Shown piece after piece: positions 8,798 to 15,454 of a stretch of DNA of 64,000 nucleotides. The stretch comes from Alistipes excrementigallinarum (GTDB lineage: Bacteria; Bacteroidota; Bacteroidia; Bacteroidales; Rikenellaceae). The stretch spans positions 49,302-113,301 of the forward strand of contig DXIP01000011.1 of the NCBI GenBank assembly GCA_019112825.1, in the 5' to 3' direction. Each line of letters begins with the position of its first letter. The first letter of the stretch is position 1. The notes beneath the pieces were generated by a model, which saw only the letters and a list, made by a program, of their open reading frames with translations, was not told where the DNA came from and did no database searches. The position numbers were made by a program, and so were the translations under genes.

Positions 8798-8872
8798 CGG
8801 GGTGTAGCGCAGTCCGGTTAGCGCACCTGCTTTGGGAGCAGGGGGTCGCTGGTTCGAATCCAGTCTCCCCGA
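8798..8872 (+). tRNA. tRNA-Pro(TGG)
   Basis: A complete cloverleaf. The acceptor pairs CGGGGTG with CTCCCCG, with one T-T mismatch. The anticodon stem is CCTGC/GCAGG with loop TTTGGGA, giving anticodon TGG. The T-arm is CTGG TTCGAAT CCAG. CCA is not encoded. Its 3' half is the prophage attachment site; integration regenerated an intact gene whose last 42 bp come from the phage side. Confidence 0.95.
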
Positions 8873-8874
8873 CA
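8831..8874 (+). other. attL core
   Basis: A 44-bp sequence from the anticodon loop to just past the 3' end of tRNA-Pro(TGG). It is identical to 38883-38926. The first differing bases outside are C versus A on the left and C versus A on the right. Confidence 0.93.
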
Positions 8875-8885
8875 CAATGAAAATC

Positions 8886-8918
8886 AAGCACTTACTATTC
8901 TGTAAGTGCTTTTATTTT
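8886..8918 (+). terminator. Phage-borne terminator after tRNA-Pro
   Basis: AAGCACTTAC, a 6-nt loop and GTAAGTGCTT, followed by TTATTTT. It lies inside the prophage 12 bp after the att core and would end tRNA transcription now that the original host terminator (38938-38968) has been displaced by 30 kb. Confidence 0.85.
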
Positions 8919-8962
8919 CTCCATATCTTGTTTTTTCCCTCCAAATTAACCACCTTTAGAAC

Positions 8963-9020
8963 GCATTGCAGCGGCATTGTCTCGCATTGTCATTCCCGCT
9001 TCACTTGCAAAATACTTGCA
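8963..9020 (+). promoter_or_regulatory. Phased repeats near attL (candidate integrase/excisionase arm sites)
   Basis: Two sets of direct repeats: GCATTG at 8963, 8974 and 8984 (10-11 bp spacing), and ACTTGCA at 9003 and 9014 (11 bp spacing). The ACTTGCA pair with the same 11-bp spacing recurs inside attR (38814, 38825). Helical phasing and presence at both ends fit arm-type binding of a tyrosine integrase. Confidence 0.6.
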
Positions 9021-9025
9021 CAAAA

Positions 9026-10222
9026 ATGGCCTCCATCTCCTTAAAACTCGACCGTCGAAGAGCGACCGCACGCGGGCTCTACCCTATTCAGTTTCTCCTC
9101 TCTTCAAAAGGGAAGGTTACGACCATCGGCACAGGCGTCAACATCCGGCCAGAACACTGGAACGGAGAGGTCAACAAGGCCGTACTCCCGAAGTGCCCGA
9201 ACGCCCGCGCCATCAACGAGAGCATCGAGTCACTGTTCTTCAAGTATACGAACACCCTACGCAACCTGGAGAACGACGGAAAACTGGTCGGGAAAAGTGT
9301 GACGGAAATCAAAAAGCTGCTGGTGGAGGTCCGGTCCGGCTCCAGCAAGGAGAGCCTCACCGACTATTTCAGCCGATATGCCGAATCCCGCCGAACCGAA
9401 AAGAGCCGGGAGGTATATCGATACACGTTGAAGACAATCCGGGCATTCGATAACGAAGAGGTGCCCTTCGAAAAGGTGAACGTCATCTGGCTGAAGGCTT
9501 TCGACGCCCATCTCGAGAAACAGGGCGTTGGAATCAATACCCGAGCTATCCACTTCCGGAATCTGCGCGCCGTCTTCAACAGCGCCATCAACGAGGATTT
9601 GATTGGATTGGAATACTACCCCTTCCGCAAATTCAAAATCGCCTCCTCACGCAAAGACAAGGAGGCGCTCACCGAAGAGCAGCTTCAGCGACTGATTGCC
9701 TACGATACACCCTACCCCTTCCGCCGAACGGCCCGGGACCTCTTCCTGCTGTCGTTCTACATGTGCGGCATGAATCTCGTTGACTTGTACCACCTCGACC
9801 GACTGCGTGAAGGCCGAGCCCATTTCATCCGGACGAAAACCTCGGGGAAAAACATCAACCCGGTGTCGATTCTCGTCCAGCCGGAGGCTGCCGAAATAAT
9901 TGCACGGTATGCCGGTGCAGAGCACGTTCTGCGATTCATCGAAGAGCGGGCCACCTACGACACCTTCATCCATCAGGTACAGCGGGCGCTCCGTCATATT
10001 GCGAAGGAGCTCGGAATCGAGGGGCTGACCTTCTACTGGGCACGCTACACCTGGGCGACACTGGCCGACAAACTCGGCATCTCGGAAAAGGAAATCAGCA
10101 AGGGGCTGGGACACGTCGACACCTCAATCGCCGGGAAGTTCTACATCTCCTACGACTGGACTAAGGTCGACCGGGCAAACCGGACGGTGCTCGACTACAT
10201 CAAATCGCTCCGAACAGTGTAG
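9026..10222 (+). CDS. int: Phage tyrosine integrase
   Basis: 398 residues. An N-terminal arm-binding and SAM-like core-binding region precedes a catalytic domain from about residue 215. The Bacteroidetes-type substitutions are visible: the box-I Arg position reads CGMNLVDL, and the HxxR box reads YWARYTWAT with Tyr for His. LGHVDTSIAGKFYISYD carries the last His and the nucleophilic Tyr. It recombines the tRNA-Pro 3' end (44-bp att core). The start is ATG 9026, because the upstream extension is not protein-like. Its 3' end overlaps the convergent methylase gene by 23 bp. Confidence 0.94.
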   Translation: MASISLKLDRRRATARGLYPIQFLLSSKGKVTTIGTGVNIRPEHWNGEVNKAVLPKCPNARAINESIESLFFKYTNTLRNLENDGKLVGKSVTEIKKLLVEVRSGSSKESLTDYFSRYAESRRTEKSREVYRYTLKTIRAFDNEEVPFEKVNVIWLKAFDAHLEKQGVGINTRAIHFRNLRAVFNSAINEDLIGLEYYPFRKFKIASSRKDKEALTEEQLQRLIAYDTPYPFRRTARDLFLLSFYMCGMNLVDLYHLDRLREGRAHFIRTKTSGKNINPVSILVQPEAAEIIARYAGAEHVLRFIEERATYDTFIHQVQRALRHIAKELGIEGLTFYWARYTWATLADKLGISEKEISKGLGHVDTSIAGKFYISYDWTKVDRANRTVLDYIKSLRTV

Positions 10223-11009
10223 TCTGTTCCGTCGGTTCGTAATTGCAGACAATCCACTCCTCCTGCCGGCGACGATTCGATTTCGCCACACTGATGGTAC
10301 GCTGAACCGCATGGATGCGCCATCCGTTTTTCCGTGCATGCGTTTCGATGGATGGGAACGGGTACATGGTAAGCATGAACCGACCCTTGACCGTCTCCAG
10401 CACCTGCAGCAGCTGTTCGAGATTCTGCTCGGAAAAGACCCCCTCATAATGCCCGCAGTCTGAATTGACGTAGGGAGGGTCGACAAAGTGGAAGGCCTCG
10501 GGTCTGTCGTAGCAGGCAATCACATCGAGCGCATTGCGGTTTTCGAGCGTAACGTGCTCCAGGCGCCTGCACAGGCGTTCGGTAAAATCCAGCTTGGCAT
10601 TGCGCACCTTTTCGGGCATGGCACCGCTGAAGTCGTAGCCGAATGTTCCGTCGAGCATCGAAGCGAACGACATCTTGCAAAGTGCCCACACGGCCCACGC
10701 CCGCTCGACCGGAGTGAAAAACTGCGGATGGGCATTGATATGTGCGGCATGAGCATGAACATCGCGGCTGTGCAACGTCCTCTCTATTTCACGTTTCAGG
10801 TCCTGAAAATACATCTTTGCGCACCAATAGAAGTTTGTCAACTCCATATTGAGGTCATTGATAACTTCTGCTTCGGCCGGGCGCTTGGCAAAGAGGACGG
10901 CGGCCCCGCCGCAGAATGCCTCCGTGTAGAGCTGATGCGGCGGGATAAGCGGAAGGATGTGCTTCAGCATGGACTGCTTTCCTCCGTAGTAAGAGATAGG
11001 GGTTTTCAT
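10200..11009 (-). CDS. DNA adenine N6-methyltransferase (Dam/D12 class)
   Basis: 269 residues. The N-terminal YYGGKQSML and EAFCGGAAVLF form the AdoMet pocket, and DPPYVNSDCGHY carries the catalytic DPPY, the order expected for class D12 (Dam-like) enzymes. No restriction partner is next to it, so it is an orphan phage methylase, probably protecting phage DNA or affecting regulation. The start is ATG 11009 (ATG 11018 possible). It is separated from the lysis genes by a gap (11010-11187) without an ORF of its own. Confidence 0.92.
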   Translation of the reverse strand: MKTPISYYGGKQSMLKHILPLIPPHQLYTEAFCGGAAVLFAKRPAEAEVINDLNMELTNFYWCAKMYFQDLKREIERTLHSRDVHAHAAHINAHPQFFTPVERAWAVWALCKMSFASMLDGTFGYDFSGAMPEKVRNAKLDFTERLCRRLEHVTLENRNALDVIACYDRPEAFHFVDPPYVNSDCGHYEGVFSEQNLEQLLQVLETVKGRFMLTMYPFPSIETHARKNGWRIHAVQRTISVAKSNRRRQEEWIVCNYEPTEQTTLFGAI

Positions 11010-11187
11010 GATTGCCATAAAGTTGGATAAAAGATTCCCATGCAAAGTGTCCCGAGGTGAGCATGTTTCACCCCGGGAATTTTGCATTGAATTGATATGA
11101 GTGTATGAATTATTCTCTGATGGGAAGAACTCCCGAGTTCGGCGATAGAAGCACACCGAAGCTAATTGATACCATAGACGGCAAAAC

Positions 11188-11763
11188 CTACCGTCTCCAC
11201 AGCGCCATGCCGGCCTGAACCTGGCCGAAGGCGCTCTTGTTGCGGGCATCGTATCCCGCCGAGGCCGACACACTGAATCGGCCGAACGTCCGTCGCACAT
11301 ATCCTCCCGCCCAGACGCCGGCATCATGCCGCCCCATCCAGGCCCCGGCCGCCGGGCCGAATTCCCAGGCGTACGGTTCGCGAACGAGCTGCACCCGCTC
11401 GACCGTCCTGTTGTAGGTCTCGATGAAGTCGAGCCGGGGTTCCAACGGCCCCACGACCGGCCCGACCACCCGCGCGTAGTAGGTCGAGTCGCGGTACTCC
11501 AGCGTGCGCTCCGTGACCGTTATCCGCACGCTGTCGCCCGCAACCACCAGCCGCTCCACCGTGTCGGACGGAGCGAAGAGCAGCCGAGGCACGTTCACCT
11601 CCAGCGTCCGCTCCGCTGCCGCAAAGGGTGTCGGACGTTCGTAGAAGAGCGTATCGACCCGCACCCGCTCGACAATCCGTGTCCGGGCAGCACGCTGCCC
11701 CAGCCACCACCCTCCGAAAAAGGCAGCGGCCAGCGCAACGGCTGCAACAATCCACCGCTTCAT
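11188..11763 (-). CDS. Membrane-anchored phage protein of the lysis region
   Basis: 191 residues. An N-terminal hydrophobic helix with a GGWWLGQRAAR end anchors the protein. The rest is beta-rich (LEVNVPRLLF..., VRITVTERTLEYRDSTYYARVVG) and ends in a Gly/Ala/Tyr-rich segment. It resembles small proteins annotated as DUF6808 in Bacteroidales phages. Its ATG overlaps the stop of the preceding HExxH protein. Position beside endolysin and holin suggests an accessory lysis role, perhaps spanin-like, which is inference. Confidence 0.7.
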   Translation of the reverse strand: MKRWIVAAVALAAAFFGGWWLGQRAARTRIVERVRVDTLFYERPTPFAAAERTLEVNVPRLLFAPSDTVERLVVAGDSVRITVTERTLEYRDSTYYARVVGPVVGPLEPRLDFIETYNRTVERVQLVREPYAWEFGPAAGAWMGRHDAGVWAGGYVRRTFGRFSVSASAGYDARNKSAFGQVQAGMALWRR

Positions 11764-12200
11764 ATCCGGCCGAAATAGCGCAGGAACGCGCAGAACCTGC
11801 GGGATTCGACATATCCGACATCTCCCTCTCCGGCCCGAGCCTCCTGTTCGAACATGGAGTACTCGTAGGCCATCCGGACGGCCGACTTCCAGCCGTCGGT
11901 AACCAGCCGGAAGCACCACGTGAGGGACGCCTCCAGGAAGTAGAGCACGTAGTAGACGAACGGCACGCCCGCGAACCACCAACTGCCGCCCAGCACTGCC
12001 TGCAACAGAAGGGCGAGCAGAAAGGCCAGGAGCGTCACCTCGCCGTACTGCTCGGCGTGGATGCTTTCGTGGCGTTTGAGCCGGGCCGAGAGCGGTTTGT
12101 CCGGCCGGTTCTTCGTGCAGATGTAGCCGAAGAACATGGCGGTGCTGTATCCGACGATGAAGCACTTCGCCAGCCAGCTGTTGTAGTAGATGCGCCTCAT
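11760..12200 (-). CDS. Small membrane protein with HExxH zinc-peptidase motif
   Basis: 146 residues. RLKRHESIHAEQYGE (about residues 40-54) contains HExxH, the zinc-binding and catalytic motif of gluzincin-like metallopeptidases. Two hydrophobic helices follow (LLAFLLALLLQAVLGG and VPFVYYVLYFLEA). It overlaps the endolysin stop by 4 bp and the next gene by 4 bp, so it belongs to the lysis cassette. Whether it is an active peptidase or a structural zinc protein cannot be told. A third ligand (Glu in EASLTW) is plausible. Confidence 0.75.
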   Translation of the reverse strand: MRRIYYNSWLAKCFIVGYSTAMFFGYICTKNRPDKPLSARLKRHESIHAEQYGEVTLLAFLLALLLQAVLGGSWWFAGVPFVYYVLYFLEASLTWCFRLVTDGWKSAVRMAYEYSMFEQEARAGEGDVGYVESRRFCAFLRYFGRI

Positions 12201-12679
12201 GCCGTCATGGGAATATAGGTTCCGCCGCGCATGGTGAGAAACTGGCGACGCTGTCGGCCCGCTGCGTTCCGATATCCCACATGCACCCAGGCAGGAGTTC
12301 CCGAGGCATCCTCCTCTTCGGATATCATCTGGTCGAACTTTCGCCCCTTGAGGAAGTCGCGGCATACCTCCTTGAAGCGGCGCATCGCCCCGTTCACCGG
12401 CACCAGGTCGAGCGCATAGCCGAGCAGGTGCGCCGAGGTGGCGGCGCCCCCTACCGCCTCGTTGAGCGCCTGGCTGCGATAGCCCGACGTCACGCGGAGT
12501 TGCGGCGACCCCAGCCGCTCATCGGCGCAGACCACGGCCCACCGCTCCCGAAGCGGGTCAATCAGCTCGTCGACCATATCGATGAGGTTGCGTCGATGCT
12601 CGACGAGCGGCGTGTTGTCAATCCCCCCGGCCCGGGCCGTATCGGAGCGGGTCAGCTCTTCCATGGTGAAGTGTTTCAT
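12197..12679 (-). CDS. Peptidase M15 endolysin
   Basis: 160 residues, the usual size of VanY/M15-type phage endolysins. RVTSGYRSQALNEAVGG is the conserved core. SAHLLGYALDL supplies the zinc ligands (SxHxxGxAxD) and AWVHVGY the third His. It cleaves peptidoglycan peptides during lysis. There is no signal peptide, so it depends on a holin. It overlaps the holin-like gene by 4 bp. Confidence 0.93.
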   Translation of the reverse strand: MKHFTMEELTRSDTARAGGIDNTPLVEHRRNLIDMVDELIDPLRERWAVVCADERLGSPQLRVTSGYRSQALNEAVGGAATSAHLLGYALDLVPVNGAMRRFKEVCRDFLKGRKFDQMISEEEDASGTPAWVHVGYRNAAGRQRRQFLTMRGGTYIPMTA

Positions 12680-12864
12680 GCCTCGTCCTCCTTTTCCTGA
12701 GATTTGCGGTCATACCACCCTCTGGCGGCTACGCCGGCAACGAATCCGGCGGCGACCGATACAGTCGAGGCGATGCGGACTCCGCCCGGCAGCAGGTTGA
12801 ACACCACTACCAGCACCGCCACTGCGGCAATGCCGATAAGAATCATCTTTGCTTTCTGTGTCAT
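12676..12864 (-). CDS. Small single-helix membrane protein, holin-like
   Basis: 62 residues. The N-terminus MTQKAK precedes two hydrophobic stretches (ILIGIAAVAVLVVVFNLL and STVSVAAGFVAGVAARG), and the tail is highly charged. This layout fits a class II holin or holin accessory. It is coupled by ATGA to the M15 endolysin and lies 11 bp after the larger holin gene. Confidence 0.75.
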   Translation of the reverse strand: MTQKAKMILIGIAAVAVLVVVFNLLPGGVRIASTVSVAAGFVAGVAARGWYDRKSQEKEDEA

Positions 12865-12875
12865 AGGATTGTGTT

Positions 12876-13361
12876 TTATTGGGGTTTCTCCTTGTTTTTG
12901 TTCGACACCTCGGCCCGCACGCGGTCGAGTTGCTGGATAAAGGCAATCACCTCCTTCATGTCCTGTGTTTTGGCCAGTCCGGCCATGATTTCCGCCACCC
13001 GGGCAGCCGACGAGCGCGCCGCACGCAGATTCTCGCGTACGCTCCACGCCTCGATGCCGACTGCAATCACGGCCGCCGCCCCCGAGGCATAGGGCAGCGC
13101 ATAGAGGCCGAACAGAAGGCCCAGCACGTCGATGCACATGAAGAGTGCAGTGACCTTTCCGTAGTCGCCGAACTTGACGAATGTCCGCCGCAGGCCGTGC
13201 GAATCGATGGGCTGACGCAACGCCTTGGCCTTTCGGATGCCGGCCCGCATGTCAATCATCACGGCCACAAGCATCACCGACCAGATGATGATTTCCAGCA
13301 GTGCCGCCCGCCTCAGGACAACGGCTTCGAGCCCGAACGTATCGAGGAGGATGTCGAACAT
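12876..13361 (-). CDS. Phage holin family protein
   Basis: 161 residues with three or four hydrophobic segments (LEIIIWSVMLVAVMI, VTALFMCIDVLGLLFGLYALPY, AAAVIAVGIEAW), a conserved-looking IDMRAGIRKAKALRQ loop and a charged coiled C-terminus. This matches the large phage holin/toxin-secretion family common in Bacteroidales prophages. It forms holes in the inner membrane to release the endolysin. Confidence 0.85.
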   Translation of the reverse strand: MFDILLDTFGLEAVVLRRAALLEIIIWSVMLVAVMIDMRAGIRKAKALRQPIDSHGLRRTFVKFGDYGKVTALFMCIDVLGLLFGLYALPYASGAAAVIAVGIEAWSVRENLRAARSSAARVAEIMAGLAKTQDMKEVIAFIQQLDRVRAEVSNKNKEKPQ

Positions 13362-13373
13362 ATCGCTACGCTG

Positions 13374-13559
13374 TCAGAATGTGTTTTGCGAGACGGCCAG
13401 TTGTTCCGCATCGCGTTGTTTGCGAATCTCTTCTACCTCGGCCTCCGGGACTTCGATGAAGTTGGCCTCATCGACACGCTCACCCTTCACGGCCTTGAAA
13501 AAATACTCCTTGTTCGGGTCGGAAAGGTAATACCCCGCCCGTGCTTTTATCTCCTTCAT
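13374..13559 (-). CDS. Small phage protein, unknown
   Basis: 61 residues from the ATG at 13559, starting MKEIKARAGYYLSDP and ending in an acidic/Gln-rich helix. No motif is recognised. It lies between the BspA-repeat tail protein and the holin and is likely a small tail or lysis accessory. An upstream in-frame start would add nine residues that overlap the previous gene. Confidence 0.65.
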   Translation of the reverse strand: MKEIKARAGYYLSDPNKEYFFKAVKGERVDEANFIEVPEAEVEEIRKQRDAEQLAVSQNTF

Positions 13560-13563
13560 GATG

Positions 13564-14409
13564 TTATGCGGATGCGAGTGATACAAGAGATTGTGCTGAA
13601 AGTGCCGCCACTACGTCCGGGTCGTTGCTGAACTTGTCGTAGCAGTAGGCCGACAGCGTTATGGTGATGGCCGACGTTGGAGCTGCATTCTCAATCATGT
13701 AGAGAAGACTCGATTTTTCGAGGAGCGACGTGGCGGAGACGGCAACGGAAATTTTCAAGTTGTTCAGGTTAATATATGCAAGTGAGTAGCAGTTCTGGAA
13801 CATGTACGACATGTTCATCATGCTCGACGTGTCAAAAAGCGGAACGGAGACAAGTGAGTAGCAGTTATAGAACATGGACGACATAGATGTCACGCTCGAC
13901 GTGTCAAAGAGCGGAACGGAGACAAGTGAGTAGCAGCTCTGGAACATGTACGACATGTTTACCACGCTCGACGCGTCCATCATTGGGACTGCTACAAGAG
14001 AATAGCAATTTTGGAACTTTCCTGACATATTTGTTACTCCCGTCGTGTCTATCTTCGGCAAGTAAACCAATATATCCTTGTAGTCTTGGATGTTGTCGAT
14101 GTTGATGACACCGTAAAGTGCCTTGTTGTACTCGGGCACCTTATGAAAAGCATCATCCTCCTCATTCCAGTTCACGCCGTGCTGCTGATAATAGGCAATG
14201 TCCTCGTCCGTCCAGCCGATGGCCTTCAACCCTTCGACGTCGGCGTGGCCCGTCCAACCGGAACCGCCTTCGGTCTGAATGCCCAGAATCTGCTCCGGAT
14301 AGTCGGCGAACACATCACCGGCAGGCTTGCCCGTCATCTGCTCGATGGCCGCCGCGATTTTCCGTTTCGTGTCGAGCACCTTGCTCGCCTTATCTGCAAG
14401 TGTTCCCAT
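13564..14409 (-). CDS. BspA-like (DUF285) leucine-rich-repeat tail protein
   Basis: 281 residues. The N-terminal half (Gly/Asp-rich, WTDEDIAYYQQHG, DAFHKVPEYNKALYG) resembles Bacteroidales phage tail-tip proteins. Residues about 115-215 form four 23-residue DUF285 repeats of the NMSYMFQNCYSLVSVPLFDTSS type. BspA repeats on oral and gut bacteria bind host proteins and other cells; on a tail they would suit receptor recognition or decoration. The 69-bp DNA units at about 13780-14050 are very similar to each other and could recombine. It follows the collagen-like fibre gene by 1 bp. Confidence 0.88.
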   Translation of the reverse strand: MGTLADKASKVLDTKRKIAAAIEQMTGKPAGDVFADYPEQILGIQTEGGSGWTGHADVEGLKAIGWTDEDIAYYQQHGVNWNEEDDAFHKVPEYNKALYGVINIDNIQDYKDILVYLPKIDTTGVTNMSGKFQNCYSLVAVPMMDASSVVNMSYMFQSCYSLVSVPLFDTSSVTSMSSMFYNCYSLVSVPLFDTSSMMNMSYMFQNCYSLAYINLNNLKISVAVSATSLLEKSSLLYMIENAAPTSAITITLSAYCYDKFSNDPDVVAALSAQSLVSLASA

Positions 14410-14410
14410 A

Positions 14411-15439
14411 TCAAATCTCCACCCCGTTGATTTCGTCCAGAATTGCCCCTATTTCGCCTATTTGATTCCGTATTGCATCTACCGCAGAATCGGTGTACGA
14501 TTTTGCCGACGAAAGGGTTTGAGCGTCTGCTTCTTTTCGTGCGGCGGCCTCATCCCCTATCCATTTGGTAATCGTAGCAGTTGAAGCTGTACCGATATTT
14601 GTCAACACCTGCTTCTTTTCGTATGATGTGAGTTCCTGCTTTGTTACCAGAACCGCACTTGTCACCTTCGTCTTCTCCTCATTGGTGTAGTCGTTGGTCG
14701 AAAGGCCCTTGCCCTCCTCGGCATTGACTTTCTTGCCCAGCTCATCCGTCACGGCCTTTTGCGACATAATGTTCGTCGTACTCTGCCCTGTGCCTTGCAC
14801 GATATTGACGTTAGAACCGCCGCCCGAGTCGCCCGGGTCACCCTTTTCGCCACGGGCCGGATATTCGGAAGTGACATACTGCTTCGTCGCTTCGTTCCAG
14901 AATGCCCAGTATTGAACGCCCTCTACCTCGACAATCTTCGGCGGGTTGTCGGCAAGAGCAGCAGCACGGTCTGCCTCGACAACAGGTGCCTCGGCATACT
15001 CCTCCTCCGTCAGCGCAGAGTCGGGGTTGTGCCGTTTGAAGAGTTCGTAGGCCGACATGCCGGGAACACCGGTCTCCAGATTGGAAGAACCCAGCTCCAG
15101 CGTTTCGACATCGAGATTCGGCTCGTCGGCCGATTCGGCGCTCTCCTCGCATGAGCAGGCCACCAGGCAGAAGGCATCGCACCGGTCGACGACCGTCTGG
15201 TTCTCCTTCCCGCGGTTTTCCCACATCGTCAACGTATAGGCCCCGACATAGCGCTGTTCCGAACCCTGGAAGAGGAACTCCGCCACACTGTCGTCGGCCT
15301 CAAAGGGCACGTTCCTGCGGAAACGGCTTCCCGTCGCTATTTCGAGACGCAAATCCCGGCCCGACAAAGGCTCGGATTTCCCGCCCGTCAAGATTCCCCA
15401 CCGAATCTTCAATGTTTTGCCAATGCGATAACTTCTCAT
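14411..15439 (-). CDS. Phage tail fibre protein with collagen-like segment
   Basis: 342 residues. The N-terminal beta domain (RIGKTLKIRWGILTGG) is followed by an acidic linker, then a short collagen-like GEKGDPGDSGGG around residue 205, then a helical, trimerising C-terminal part (GKKVNAEEGKGLSTNDY, IGDEAAARKEADAQTL). This layout is typical of trimeric tail fibres. It lies between the tail-tip protein and the BspA protein, suggesting the two form the adhesion device. Confidence 0.82.
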   Translation of the reverse strand: MRSYRIGKTLKIRWGILTGGKSEPLSGRDLRLEIATGSRFRRNVPFEADDSVAEFLFQGSEQRYVGAYTLTMWENRGKENQTVVDRCDAFCLVACSCEESAESADEPNLDVETLELGSSNLETGVPGMSAYELFKRHNPDSALTEEEYAEAPVVEADRAAALADNPPKIVEVEGVQYWAFWNEATKQYVTSEYPARGEKGDPGDSGGGSNVNIVQGTGQSTTNIMSQKAVTDELGKKVNAEEGKGLSTNDYTNEEKTKVTSAVLVTKQELTSYEKKQVLTNIGTASTATITKWIGDEAAARKEADAQTLSSAKSYTDSAVDAIRNQIGEIGAILDEINGVEI

Positions 15440-15454
15440 ATATCATTCTTTTTG

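Noticed and set aside
13780..14050. Possible CRISPR-like array (regular 69-bp units)
   Set aside because: The units are contiguous coding repeats of a DUF285 protein; there are no unique spacers and no cas genes.
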